NCBI GenBank assembly: GCA_025465355.1
Contig: JAODNN010000141.1
Location: 1 to 55,346 of the forward strand
Source of the DNA: Blastococcus sp.
Lineage (GTDB): Bacteria; Actinomycetota; Actinomycetes; Mycobacteriales; Geodermatophilaceae
DNA length: 55,346 bases
Direction: 5' to 3'
Part shown: one piece after another, positions 18,958 through 27,616 of the stretch
Layout of the letters: every line of letters begins with the position of its first letter
How positions within the stretch are numbered: the stretch's first letter is position 1
Program-made: the position numbers and the translations under genes
Notes under the pieces: model-generated
Databases searched by the model: none
Told to the model about the DNA's origin: nothing
Seen by the model: only the letters and a program-made list of their open reading frames with translations

Positions 18958-20076
18958 GTGACCGAACGAGACGAAGGGGGAACCTTGTCCGCCCGCGACG
19001 CCCGTACCGGGGCCGCCCGCGACCGCCCGGCGCCCGGCAGGAACACCGACGCCTCCCGCACCCGCTCAGGGCGCTCGGACGACGGCGCTCCGGTCCTCCC
19101 GTCCGTTCGTCGTAGCGGGGGGAGCCGAGACACCGCCGCGGTGGAGGGTTCTCCGTCGCCGGACGGGCTGGTCGTCGGCACCGTCCCGTTCGCCGCTCGG
19201 CTCGCCGGCATCGTTCTCGTCCTCGCCGGCCTGGTGGGTGCCGTCGCGCCCTTTCCCACGTATCTCGTGGTGGGCGGCCGGCAGATCTCCCAGGCGACCG
19301 GGGTCGCAAGCGTGCTCGTGGCCCTGCTCGTCCCGCTGCTCCACATCGCCGTCGGGGCCTGGCTCGTGCGGGGCGCGGTCCCCAAGTTCGGGCTCGCCTA
19401 CGCCGGCGTCGCGGCCACGCTCGCCGTGGGGGAGGTGCTGATCGAGCTGTACCGGGGCAGTAGTGCCACGTCCCGTCCCGGGGTCGAGGTGATCGCCGGC
19501 GAGCGGGTCCTGACCAGCAGCGTCGCCGTGGGCGCCGGCTGGGTCCTCGGGGTCGTGGCGCTGTGCCTGGCCGTACTCGCCGGCCTGTGCGCCGCGGTGG
19601 CCTGGGGCCGCACCGTCATGGACGACCGAGGTTCGCTGGATCCCGCCCGGTCCGTGCTGGCCGGAGCCGCCGTCCTGCTCGGTGTGTCCGCCGTCCTCAG
19701 CATGGCGCTGCCGGCGGCCGACGTGCCCGCCCAGCTGGTCACCGATCCGTCGACCGGCATGCAGACGGTGGTGACGCGCGAAGGTCCGCAGGCGCTGCTC
19801 GAGCGGCCGGGGCTGGCGCTGCTCGGGGGGCTGCTCCTCGCCGGCGGCGTTCTGCTGTGCTCGGTCGTCGCACCCTCGCTCCGGCCGCGACTGGCCACGG
19901 TCGGCGGACTGCTCGCGATCAGCGCCGTAGTCCTCGCGGACGGGCTGACCGGGCTGCGTGACGCCGTGGTCTCACCCGACCTGGACTGGACGCTCCCGGG
20001 CGTCGTTCTCGTTCTCACGGGTCTCGGCTACGCCGGGCTGACGGCGCTGGCCTGGAGAGTGCGCCGCCGAGCCTGA
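18958..20076 (+). CDS. Polytopic membrane protein, hypothetical
   Basis: 372 residues. The N-terminal 75 residues are polar and basic (likely disordered), followed by about seven or eight hydrophobic helices from residue 75 onward. No known transporter motif is visible. The loop after the second helix (YRGSSATSRPGVEVIAGERV) is extracytoplasmic and polar. GTG at 18958 is used; a TTG at 18985 has a better ribosome site (AAGGGGG) and gives a protein nine residues shorter. It is followed by a stop-codon repeat and the B12-binding gene. Family unrecognised. Confidence 0.6.
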   Translation: MTERDEGGTLSARDARTGAARDRPAPGRNTDASRTRSGRSDDGAPVLPSVRRSGGSRDTAAVEGSPSPDGLVVGTVPFAARLAGIVLVLAGLVGAVAPFPTYLVVGGRQISQATGVASVLVALLVPLLHIAVGAWLVRGAVPKFGLAYAGVAATLAVGEVLIELYRGSSATSRPGVEVIAGERVLTSSVAVGAGWVLGVVALCLAVLAGLCAAVAWGRTVMDDRGSLDPARSVLAGAAVLLGVSAVLSMALPAADVPAQLVTDPSTGMQTVVTREGPQALLERPGLALLGGLLLAGGVLLCSVVAPSLRPRLATVGGLLAISAVVLADGLTGLRDAVVSPDLDWTLPGVVLVLTGLGYAGLTALAWRVRRRA

Positions 20077-20084
20077 CGACGTAG

Positions 20085-20150
20085 TGAACGGCCCTCCTGC
20101 AGGGGCCCGGCGCGAGCCTGCGAGCGGTGGGGGGCAGGGGGGGTCCTCTT
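20085..20150 (+). repeat. Stop-codon-linked palindromic repeat, copy 1
   Basis: First of four related ~62-bp elements (others 26925, 29164, 55131). It starts TGAACGGCCC, has the CGAGCCTGCGAG core and ends GGGGGTCCTCTT. It begins 9 nt after the membrane-protein stop and ends 2 nt before the -10 of the next gene. Confidence 0.75.
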
Positions 20151-20152
20151 AC

Positions 20153-20158
20153 TAAGCT
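20153..20158 (+). promoter_or_regulatory. -10 element, leaderless icmB-like gene
   Basis: TAAGCT lies exactly 7 nt before the GTG at 20166, the spacing expected for a leaderless transcript. Confidence 0.5.
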
Positions 20159-20165
20159 GGCCGGC

Positions 20166-20576
20166 GTGGTGGACGAACGCATCCGGGTGGTCATCGGCAA
20201 GCCGGGCCTCGACGGGCACGACCGAGGGGCCAAGGTGGTGGCCCGCGCGCTGCGGGACGCGGGCATGGAGGTCGTCTACACCGGCCTGCACCAGACTCCC
20301 GAGCAGATCGTCGAGACGGTCGTGCAGGAGGACGCCGACGCCGTCGGGCTCTCCGTGCTCTCCGGCGCGCACATGACACTGTTCGCCCGGTTGGCCGAGC
20401 TCATGGCCGAGCGCGAGGTGGACGACGTCGTCGTGTTCGGCGGCGGCATCATCCCTGACGAGGACATCCCGGAGCTCGAGCGCCTCGGGGTGGCGCGGAT
20501 CTTCACTCCGGGCGCCACGACCACCGACATCGTCGACTGGGTGCGGGCGAACGTCGGGAGCCCGGCCGGGACCTGA
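20166..20576 (+). CDS. icmB: Coenzyme B12-binding small subunit of an acyl-CoA mutase
   Basis: 136-residue standalone cobalamin-binding domain with the DxHxxG motif ([18 protein letters not shown]) and the later SxL (GLSVLSGAH) and GG (VFGGGIIP) motifs. This is the small subunit type (IcmB or MutA-like C-domain) that works with a separate mutase large subunit to interconvert isobutyryl- and n-butyryl-CoA or similar. No large-subunit gene is in the window, so its partner lies elsewhere. In Streptomyces the equivalent gene also lies between pcrA and sucCD. GTG at 20166 is preceded by a -10 at leaderless spacing; a GTG at 20169 is also possible. Confidence 0.85.
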   Translation: MVDERIRVVIGKPGLDGHDRGAKVVARALRDAGMEVVYTGLHQTPEQIVETVVQEDADAVGLSVLSGAHMTLFARLAELMAEREVDDVVVFGGGIIPDEDIPELERLGVARIFTPGATTTDIVDWVRANVGSPAGT

Positions 20577-20592
20577 ACCGGGCCCCCTCCTG

Positions 20593-22449
20593 TCAGTTGA
20601 CGACCGGCACCGTGAGCTGCTGGTCGAGGCCCGACCCGGTGGTCAGCGTCATCGGCTGGGTGGCGTCCGACCCGCGGTAGGCCATGTCGCCACCGGCCAG
20701 CACCACAACGAGCCGGTGGCCGGCCGCGAAGCGGTGCACGATCCCGGGCAGCTCGATGGTCACCGGCCGGGTGACGTCGGCGACGCGAACCGGCGAGATC
20801 ACCCGGTGCGGCAGCTCGATCGCGCCGTCCGGCCCGACGTCGTACAGCTTCGCGTAGGCCACCAGCTGGCCGCCCGGCCCGGCGGCCTGCGAGAGCGCCA
20901 CGGACGGCGCGTCCAGCTGCACGGTCAACCGAGGTGAACCCACGACGTCCATCGGCCTGGCCAGCGGCGTCGTGGCGAACCGGATCGCCGAACCGGGGGG
21001 ATCGGTGACCGGCTGGGTCTGGTCGAGGGCGGACGTCTCGGTGTAGTTGGGGCCGACCGGCGCCAGATTGCCGTACCCGCTCGTCCCGGAGCGCACCTGG
21101 CTGGGCTTTGTCACCAGGTCGCCGTCCGTGCCGGGGGTGCTGGTGCCCGACAGGTAGTAGGTCTGCTGCTTGCCGACCGGGTAGGACGGCGCGGTCGCGT
21201 AGGCCTTGGTGATGTCGTGCGTGGCCTGGAAGACCCAGTCGCGGTAGTAGCTGAAGTTCTGCGGCGGGGCGGTGCCGCGGTTGCGGACGTAGTAGTCGAA
21301 CCAGGCCAGCGCGGCGCGGCCCTGAAGGGACTGGGTGGGGTGCCGCAGGTCGAGCTCGGACGGGTCTCGGCTCTGGTCGCTGTGGCCCCACGACTGCCAT
21401 TCCAGGGCGACCGGGGTGCCCTGCCGCTTGAGCGCCGTGTACGTGGCCACCGACTCCTGCAGGTTGAACAGGGTGTCGGCCTGTCCCTGCCCCAGCATCG
21501 TGGGCACCCGGATGTCCTTCATGTACGTGGCCACTGAGTTGGAGCGCAGGAAGTCGATCGACGCCTGGCTCGGGTAGCCCAGGGTGCCGACCTCCGCGAG
21601 GGCCTGGCACACCTGGGGCTCGAAGTTCCCGCAGTTGTCGATCAGGTTCGGTGCCTTCGCGGGGTCGAGCAGGGCGCCGGCGTCCGAAGCGCCGTCGCCG
21701 ACCCCGACCGAGGTGAACAGCGATGCCCACTCGTACTTGAAGACGCCGGTGCCCGACGAGCTCACCGAACCGCTGCGGGCGGTGCTCCGCGGCAGGCCGC
21801 TGTTCTCCGGCGCCAGGGAGTAGGCCAGGTCGTTCCAGGTGATCAGCGGGACCATCGCGTCCAGCCGGTCGGTGCCCTGCTGGTGCTCGAAGCCGGCCGC
21901 GGCGAACTGGATCTGGCCGCCGTAGGAGCCGCCGGTCATACCGACCTGCGGGTCGTACCGCTTGTCGGTCGTCGCGTCCTCACGCACCACCTGGTCGATG
22001 TGCACCGGCCGGCCGGTGGCGTCGTCCTTGGCGGCGATCGACGGGTCGCCGCCGAGAAAGCTGATGAGCTGACTGGCCGCGGCGCCGTCGTGCTCGCGGT
22101 CGTCGAGGGTGATCGGGCAGTTGTCGCCGTCGACGAACCCGAGGCCGGTGTAGGAGAGCGTCACGTACCCCTGCTCGCCGAAGCCCTGGGCGAGGCCGGC
22201 CTGGTCGGCCTTGGTGCCGCCGAATCCGTTGGTCACGAGCAGCGCCGGCGCCGGTGCGGCCGAGGAGACCCCGTCGGGGATGTACAGATCGGCGTCGATG
22301 TCACAGGTGCGGTCCTCGGGGCCCAGATGCGTCACCGTGATGGTGAGGTCGATGGGCTGGATCTCCGCGGCGGACGCGGACGGCGCGAGCGCGGCCAGCC
22401 CGCCGGAGGCCAATGCGGCGGACAGCAGGACGGTGGCGGCGCGTCGCAC
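20593..22449 (-). CDS. Secreted S15/CocE-type peptidase or acyl hydrolase
   Basis: 618 residues from a GTG at 22449. Signal peptide (residues 1-27: RR, hydrophobic core, ASA cleavage), then an S15 alpha/beta hydrolase (nucleophile S175 in GGSYGG) and a C-terminal jelly-roll domain (about 480-618, ending VDPPGSAIRF... and QLTVPVVN). This is the Xaa-Pro dipeptidyl-peptidase/CocE architecture, secreted outside the cell. The substrate is unknown. It is divergent from sucC. GAGGAG lies about 10 nt before the start; the upstream frame lacks support. Confidence 0.9.
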   Translation of the reverse strand: MRRAATVLLSAALASGGLAALAPSASAAEIQPIDLTITVTHLGPEDRTCDIDADLYIPDGVSSAAPAPALLVTNGFGGTKADQAGLAQGFGEQGYVTLSYTGLGFVDGDNCPITLDDREHDGAAASQLISFLGGDPSIAAKDDATGRPVHIDQVVREDATTDKRYDPQVGMTGGSYGGQIQFAAAGFEHQQGTDRLDAMVPLITWNDLAYSLAPENSGLPRSTARSGSVSSSGTGVFKYEWASLFTSVGVGDGASDAGALLDPAKAPNLIDNCGNFEPQVCQALAEVGTLGYPSQASIDFLRSNSVATYMKDIRVPTMLGQGQADTLFNLQESVATYTALKRQGTPVALEWQSWGHSDQSRDPSELDLRHPTQSLQGRAALAWFDYYVRNRGTAPPQNFSYYRDWVFQATHDITKAYATAPSYPVGKQQTYYLSGTSTPGTDGDLVTKPSQVRSGTSGYGNLAPVGPNYTETSALDQTQPVTDPPGSAIRFATTPLARPMDVVGSPRLTVQLDAPSVALSQAAGPGGQLVAYAKLYDVGPDGAIELPHRVISPVRVADVTRPVTIELPGIVHRFAAGHRLVVVLAGGDMAYRGSDATQPMTLTTGSGLDQQLTVPVVN

Positions 22450-22592
22450 TGGGAACTCCTCGTCGTCGAGGCGGATCGGACAGGCACGTGCGGGCAGGCT
22501 GAGAGGCCCGAAGGGGTGACGCATCCTGTGATGCGCCCCACCTCGTCCCCGCCCCTACAACGCCCGGAGGCGCGGGGAGGTTACGGGCGAGC

Positions 22593-22598
22593 TACGGT
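22593..22598 (+). promoter_or_regulatory. -10 element, near-leaderless sucC
   Basis: TACGGT lies 8 nt before the GTG at 22607. An imperfect hairpin (about 22513-22539) lies upstream between the divergent peptidase and sucC and may be an operator. Confidence 0.45.
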
Positions 22599-22606
22599 GC
22601 TTGCTC

Positions 22607-23767
22607 GTGGATCTCTTCGAGTACCAGGCCCGTGACTTGTTGGCCTCGCACGGTGTTCCCGTGCTTCCCGGCGGCGTCGCCGTGACTCCCGAGCAGGCAG
22701 AGGCGATCGCGCGCGAGATCGCCGCCCCCGTCGTCGTCAAGGCGCAGGTGAAGGTCGGCGGCCGCGGCAAGGCCGGTGGCGTCAAGCTCGCCGACAGCCC
22801 CGAGGAGGCCAAGGCGCGGGCCCAGGACATCCTCGGCCTCGACATCAAGGGTCACGTCACCCACAAGGTGATGGTTGCCCAGGCGAGCGACATCGCCGCC
22901 GAGTACTACTTCTCCTACCTCCTCGACCGCTCCAACCGGACCTTCCTCGCCATGGCGTCGGTCGAGGGCGGCATGGAGATCGAGGAGATCGCGGTCACCA
23001 AGCCCGAGGCGCTGGCCCGCATCCCGATCGACGCCACCACCGGTGTGGACGAGGCCAAGGCGACCGAGATCGTCGACGCCGCGAACTTCCCCGCCGACGT
23101 GCGCGACCAGGTGATCGCCATCGCGGTGCAGCTGTGGGAGGTCTTCGCGCAGGAGGACGCCACGCTGGTCGAGATCAACCCGCTGGCCAAGGCGCCCGAC
23201 GGCACCGTCCTGGCGCTGGACGCCAAGGTGACCCTCGACGAGAACGCCGGGTTCCGGCACCCCGAGCACGCCGCGCTCGAGGACGCCGCCTCCGCCGACC
23301 CGCTCGAGGCGCGGGCCAAGGAGAAGAACCTCAACTACGTGAAGCTCGAGGGCGAGGTCGGGATCATCGGCAACGGTGCCGGCCTGGTCATGAGCACGCT
23401 GGACGTCGTCGCCTACGCCGGTGAGGAGTTCGGTGGGGTCAAGCCGGCCAACTTCCTCGACATCGGCGGCGGCGCCTCTGCGGAGGTCATGGCCAACGGG
23501 CTGGAGATCATCCTGTCCGACCCCGCCGTGAAGAGCGTGTTCGTCAACGTCTTCGGCGGAATCACTGCGTGCGACGCCGTCGCCAACGGCATCGTCTCCG
23601 CTCTCGGCATCCTCGGCGACGAGGCGACCAAGCCGTTGGTCGTCCGGCTCGACGGCAACAACGTCGACGAGGGTCACCGCATCCTCGCCGAGGCCAACCA
23701 CCCGCTGGTGACCGTGGTCGACACGATGGACGGCGCCGCGCGCCGGGCCGCCGAACTCGCCGCCTGA
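22607..23767 (+). CDS. sucC: Succinyl-CoA synthetase, beta subunit
   Basis: 386-residue ADP/GDP-forming subunit that, with SucD, converts succinyl-CoA to succinate in the citric acid cycle. N-terminal ATP-grasp domain with the family start [12 protein letters not shown] and glycine-rich [12 protein letters not shown]-terminal domain with [12 protein letters not shown] and the FLDIGGGAS block. GTG at 22607 gives the canonical N-terminus; a TTG 6 nt upstream would add two residues. It is followed by sucD 31 nt later, one operon. Confidence 0.97.
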   Translation: MDLFEYQARDLLASHGVPVLPGGVAVTPEQAEAIAREIAAPVVVKAQVKVGGRGKAGGVKLADSPEEAKARAQDILGLDIKGHVTHKVMVAQASDIAAEYYFSYLLDRSNRTFLAMASVEGGMEIEEIAVTKPEALARIPIDATTGVDEAKATEIVDAANFPADVRDQVIAIAVQLWEVFAQEDATLVEINPLAKAPDGTVLALDAKVTLDENAGFRHPEHAALEDAASADPLEARAKEKNLNYVKLEGEVGIIGNGAGLVMSTLDVVAYAGEEFGGVKPANFLDIGGGASAEVMANGLEIILSDPAVKSVFVNVFGGITACDAVANGIVSALGILGDEATKPLVVRLDGNNVDEGHRILAEANHPLVTVVDTMDGAARRAAELAA

Positions 23768-23798
23768 TCGCCGCCCTTACTTCGGACAGGACACCAGA

Positions 23799-24677
23799 AT
23801 GTCGATCTTCCTCAACGAGAACAGCAAGGTCATCGTCCAGGGCATGACCGGCTCCGAGGGCAGCAAGCACACCCAGCGCATGCTCGCCTCCGGCACCGCG
23901 ATCGTCGGTGGTGTGAACCCGCGCAAGGCCGGCACGACCGTCGACTTCGACGGCGCCAGCGTCCCGGTCTTCGGCGGGGTCGCCGAGGCGATGAAGGAGA
24001 CGGGTGCCGACGTCAGCGTCATCTTCGTGCCGCCGCCGTTCGCCAAGGCCGCCGTCATCGAGGCCGTGGACGCCGGAATCGGGCTCGCCGTCGTCATCAC
24101 CGAGGGCATCCCGGTGCACGACTCGACCTACTTCTGGGCGCACGCCCAGGGCAGCTCCACCCGGATCATCGGCCCCAACTGTCCGGGTCTGATCAGCCCC
24201 GGACGCTCCAACGCCGGCATCATCCCGGCCAACATCACCCAGGAAGGCAGGATCGGGCTGGTCAGCAAGTCCGGCACCCTGACCTACCAGATGATGTACG
24301 AGCTCCGGGACATCGGTTTCTCCACCGCCATCGGCATCGGCGGCGACCCGGTCATCGGCACCACGCACATCGACGCTCTCCAGGCCTTCCAGGAGGACCC
24401 GGAGACCGAGGCCATCGTGATGATCGGTGAGATCGGTGGCGACGCCGAGGAGCGGGCCGCCGACTACATCAAGGCCAACGTCACCAAGCCCGTCGTCGGG
24501 TACGTGGCCGGGTTCACCGCCCCTGAGGGCAAGACCATGGGCCACGCCGGCGCGATCGTCTCCGGTTCGGCCGGAACTGCGCAGGCCAAGAAGGAGGCCC
24601 TCGAGGCCGCCGGCGTGCGGGTCGGCAAGACACCGTCGGAGACGGCTCGGCTCATGCGGGAGATCGTCGGCGGCTGA
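23799..24677 (+). CDS. sucD: Succinyl-CoA synthetase, alpha subunit
   Basis: 292 residues. CoA-binding N-terminal Rossmann domain ([14 protein letters not shown] and [10 protein letters not shown]), then the ligase domain with phospho-histidine H249 in GHAGAIVSG. The subunit carries the phospho-His that transfers phosphate between succinyl phosphate and nucleotide. Second gene of sucCD, followed by a strong terminator. Length and motifs are normal. Confidence 0.97.
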   Translation: MSIFLNENSKVIVQGMTGSEGSKHTQRMLASGTAIVGGVNPRKAGTTVDFDGASVPVFGGVAEAMKETGADVSVIFVPPPFAKAAVIEAVDAGIGLAVVITEGIPVHDSTYFWAHAQGSSTRIIGPNCPGLISPGRSNAGIIPANITQEGRIGLVSKSGTLTYQMMYELRDIGFSTAIGIGGDPVIGTTHIDALQAFQEDPETEAIVMIGEIGGDAEERAADYIKANVTKPVVGYVAGFTAPEGKTMGHAGAIVSGSAGTAQAKKEALEAAGVRVGKTPSETARLMREIVGG

Positions 24678-24693
24678 CGTCGCCAGAGCTCTC

Positions 24694-24736
24694 CACCGCT
24701 GCCCGGCGGCCTCCGTGAGGTCGCCGGGCAGCGGTG
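24694..24736 (+). terminator. Terminator after sucCD
   Basis: A 15-bp perfect stem (24694-24708 with 24722-24736) lies 16 nt after the sucD stop; the 13-nt loop contains a further pairing. Confidence 0.85.
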
Positions 24737-24855
24737 TCTCCGGGGTCGGCGGCTCACGGTCGGGCGACCCGGGCAAAACGACTGTTGCGCAGGCATGCCG
24801 GGACGTCCACGATGCGCGTGGGCACACCCCGACGCTCTGCGAGGAGATTCCTGCG

Positions 24856-25626
24856 ATGACCTCCAGCCTGCCTCCCCAGCCGCCCTCCGGTGGCCCGCAG
24901 CCCGGGCAGGGGCAGCAGCCCCCGTACGGCCAGCAGCCGCCCCCGTACGGCCAGCCGGGGCAGGCGCCGCCGGGTTACGGACCTCCGCCGGGCTTCGGCC
25001 GGCCCGGGTCCCCCCAGCCCGCGGGTTCGGGGTTCTCGATGGACCCGAAGAAGCTGACGATGTCGACGTACGTCATCGCTGGTGGCACCCTGCTCTACCT
25101 GGTCCTGGCCCTCTTCCCGTGGTGGGAGTTCGGGGACACGTTCTTCGGTATCAGCTACAGCCTCAACGGCTTCAGTTCCGGGCTCGTCAGCTCCGCCTTC
25201 GTGCTCTTCCTGCTGGCGACGGCGTGGTCGGCGCTGCCCGCCTTCTACGAACTCACCCTCGGGTTCCCGCGGGCCTGGGTCACCGTGGGTCTGGCCGGGC
25301 TCGGCTTCCTGCTCACCCTGTTCGCCTGGTTCGACACCTTCAGCGTCGGCTTCTCGATCTGGGCCCTGCTCGGCACGCTCGACGCTCTCGTGATCACGAT
25401 GTTCGCCGTCCTCACTCTGCTGCCTGAGTTGCGCAACCGCCCGGGGCAGGCCGGGCCGACCTACGCCCAGTCCACGTACGCCCAGCCCACGTACGGCCAG
25501 CCGGCGCCGCCTCCCGCCGCGCCGCCGACGTACGCGCCGCCGCCTCCCTCCACACCCGCGGCCCCGCCGCCGTACGGGCCGCCGGCCGGAGGTCCCCCGG
25601 CGCCGGAGCCGCCCTCGACCGTCTGA
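24856..25626 (+). CDS. Pro-rich four-helix membrane protein, divisome-associated (Rv0954-like)
   Basis: 256 residues. Pro/Gly/Gln-rich N-terminus (about 55 residues with PYGQ and GYGPPPG repeats), four hydrophobic helices (about 70-190), and a Pro-rich C-terminus with TYAQ/TYGQ repeats. The position directly upstream of perM, purN and purH matches M. tuberculosis Rv0954, reported as a cell-division-complex member. The functional transfer is inference from position and architecture. The ATG at 24856 follows GAGGAG. It ends before a hairpin, so perM has its own promoter. Confidence 0.75.
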   Translation: MTSSLPPQPPSGGPQPGQGQQPPYGQQPPPYGQPGQAPPGYGPPPGFGRPGSPQPAGSGFSMDPKKLTMSTYVIAGGTLLYLVLALFPWWEFGDTFFGISYSLNGFSSGLVSSAFVLFLLATAWSALPAFYELTLGFPRAWVTVGLAGLGFLLTLFAWFDTFSVGFSIWALLGTLDALVITMFAVLTLLPELRNRPGQAGPTYAQSTYAQPTYGQPAPPPAAPPTYAPPPPSTPAAPPPYGPPAGGPPAPEPPSTV

Positions 25627-25633
25627 CCGGACC

Positions 25634-25665
25634 GCGGGCGAGGGAACGTGATTCCCCTCGCCCGC
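25634..25665 (+). terminator. Hairpin terminator between the Pro-rich protein and perM
   Basis: An 11-bp perfect stem (25634-25644 with 25655-25665) begins 8 nt after the stop codon and is followed by GCGTTT. Confidence 0.75.
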
Positions 25666-25729
25666 GCGTTTGGTCCCGCCCCGGCGCGTGCGCCGACGAT
25701 CCGTCCGACGGGCTTGCGAGAGTGGACGT

Positions 25730-26926
25730 GTGGTCTCCCTGCTCGCACGCCTGCCCTGGCGGGGGCGGGACGACGGGAACGGTCCCCGGTCGTTGCCGCT
25801 GCCCTGGCTCGCCGCGGCAGCGTCCGCCGCCGTCACAGCCGCCGGCCTCGTCGGCCTGGTGCTGGCCGTCGTCGTCGTCCAGACCCTCGATCCGTCCGGC
25901 GGGCTGCCCGTCACCGGATCGGTCGCGCTCGCGGGCCGGCTGTGGCTGCTCGCGCAGGGCGGTCGGCTCGACCTGGCATCCGGACCTGTCGTCCTGGCCC
26001 CCCTCCTGCTCACGCTCGGGATCGCCTGGGGGCTCGCTCGGGTCGGGCGCGGGATCGTCCGGGCCCACGACCTGACCGGCGCCCGTGACGCGGCGCTCAG
26101 CACTGGTGTCGCCGCGGGGGTGCATGTCGTCCTCGTCATCGCGCTGGTGCTCCCGCTCGCGTCGCCCGATGTCGGCGTCGGATTGCTCCGGACGACGGCC
26201 GGAGCGCTCGTGCTCGGCCTGCTGGCCGTCGGCTGGGGCGTGGCACGGGAATCGGGGCAGCTCGACGCTGCCCTCGACCGACTGCCCGGGGCCACGCGCC
26301 CGATGCTGCGGGGGGTGCTGGCCGGCGTCCTCACCGCACTGGCGCTCTGCACCCTGATCGTCGGCATCGCAGTGGCCGCTGACGCGCCGGGCTACGCCGC
26401 TGTGTCCGGGTCGCTGGGTGGCGCCGGCGCAGGCGCGGTCGGGCTGCTCGGCCTCGGCGTCCTGCTGCTGCCCAACGCGGCCGTGGCCGTGCTCGGGCTT
26501 GCCGCCGGCCCGGGCTTCCTCGTCGGCACCGGCACGCTGGTCTCCGTCCACGGGGTGACGCTCAGCCCGGTGCCCGCGCTGCCCTTGCTGGCGGCCCTGC
26601 CCGACACCCAGGCAGTTCCGCTGCTGGCGTTCGTCTCCCAGGTGGTGCCGGCGCTGGCCGGGCTGGTCGCCGGGATGACGATCGGCCGCTGGCTCACCGA
26701 CGAGGACGGGGGTTCGGTGGTGGCGGGGCTGACCGGCATCGTGGCGGGGGTCGTCCTGGGCGTCGTCAGCGGCGTCCTGGTGTGGATCGCCGGCGGATCG
26801 CTGGGGGACGGCGCGCTCTCCGAGGTCGGGGCTCCCGCGCTGGCCACCGCGATCGCCGTCGCCGCGCAGAGCGGGATCGCGGCGGCGCTGGCGGCGGCGG
26901 TCACCCGCTGGCGGGCTCTGGGCTGA
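25730..26926 (+). CDS. perM: DUF6350 membrane protein, PerM-like
   Basis: 398-residue polytopic protein with about ten helices and no large soluble domain. Composition and placement between the Pro-rich protein and purN match DUF6350/PerM (Rv0955), which supports cell division in mycobacteria by stabilising FtsB during stress. GTG at 25730 is the only good start near the region of full coding bias; no ribosome site precedes it, so it may be near-leaderless. The stop codon is the first base triplet of a stop-linked repeat. Function is by homology of position and fold, not motif. Confidence 0.7.
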   Translation: MVSLLARLPWRGRDDGNGPRSLPLPWLAAAASAAVTAAGLVGLVLAVVVVQTLDPSGGLPVTGSVALAGRLWLLAQGGRLDLASGPVVLAPLLLTLGIAWGLARVGRGIVRAHDLTGARDAALSTGVAAGVHVVLVIALVLPLASPDVGVGLLRTTAGALVLGLLAVGWGVARESGQLDAALDRLPGATRPMLRGVLAGVLTALALCTLIVGIAVAADAPGYAAVSGSLGGAGAGAVGLLGLGVLLLPNAAVAVLGLAAGPGFLVGTGTLVSVHGVTLSPVPALPLLAALPDTQAVPLLAFVSQVVPALAGLVAGMTIGRWLTDEDGGSVVAGLTGIVAGVVLGVVSGVLVWIAGGSLGDGALSEVGAPALATAIAVAAQSGIAAALAAAVTRWRALG

Positions 26927-26984
26927 ACGGCCCCGTCCAGAGGCTCGCGCCGAGCCTGCGAGGCGGGAGGAGGACGGGGTCCTT
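26925..26984 (+). repeat. Stop-codon-linked palindromic repeat, copy 2
   Basis: Begins TGAACGGCCCCG: its TGA is the perM stop codon. Outer arms GGCCCCGTCC and GGACGGGGTCC pair, and an inner CTCGC/GCGAG pair surrounds the core GCCGAGCCTGCGAG. It ends directly at the -10 of purN. Confidence 0.8.
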
Positions 26985-26985
26985 A

Positions 26986-26991
26986 TAGGGT
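26986..26991 (+). promoter_or_regulatory. -10 element, leaderless purN
   Basis: TAGGGT lies exactly 7 nt before the GTG at 26999. The -35 region would be inside repeat copy 2. Confidence 0.5.
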
Positions 26992-26998
26992 CGAGTGC

Positions 26999-27616
26999 GT
27001 GCCCGCAGCCCCCCCGCCCGTCCGGGCCCGGGTCGCCGTCCTGCTGTCCGGCACCGGTTCGCTGTGCGCGACGCTGCTGACCGCCGCCGACGATCCCGCC
27101 TACCCGGCCACCGTGGTCGCCGTCGGGAGCGACCGGCCGGCGGCCGGTCTCGAGCACGCCCGCCGGCGCAGGGTGCCGACCTTCACCTGCGCGCTCGGTG
27201 ACCACCCCGACCGCGCATCTTGGGACCGTGCGCTGGCCGCGGAGCTGCTCGCGCACGACCCCGACCTCGTGGTGTCCGCCGGGTTCATGAAGCTGGTCGG
27301 CCCGGCGGTGCTCGAGGCCTTCGGTGGGCGGCTGATCAACACCCACCCGGCGTTGCTGCCGGCCTTCCCGGGCGCGCACGCGGTTCGCGACGCGCTGGCC
27401 GCCGGCGTGACGACGACGGGTGCCACCGTGCACATGGTCGACGCGGGGCTGGACACCGGACCGGTTCTCACGCAGCGTGCGGTCGAGGTGCGGCCGGATG
27501 ACGACGAGGCGCGGCTGCACGAGCGGATCAAGGACGTGGAGCGTGTGCTCCTGGTGGAGACGGTGGCCCAGCTGGTTCCCACCCTGATGAACAGGACAAG
27601 GAAGACTTCTCGATGA
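26999..27616 (+). CDS. purN: Phosphoribosylglycinamide formyltransferase
   Basis: 205 residues, uses 10-formyl-tetrahydrofolate to formylate GAR in purine synthesis. P-loop-like [14 protein letters not shown] (usual GSN is GTG here), catalytic N114 and H116 in [12 protein letters not shown]152 in [13 protein letters not shown] at 26999 is preceded only by a -10 at leaderless distance. Its stop overlaps the purH ATG (ATGA), so the two are coupled. Confidence 0.95.
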   Translation: MPAAPPPVRARVAVLLSGTGSLCATLLTAADDPAYPATVVAVGSDRPAAGLEHARRRRVPTFTCALGDHPDRASWDRALAAELLAHDPDLVVSAGFMKLVGPAVLEAFGGRLINTHPALLPAFPGAHAVRDALAAGVTTTGATVHMVDAGLDTGPVLTQRAVEVRPDDDEARLHERIKDVERVLLVETVAQLVPTLMNRTRKTSR

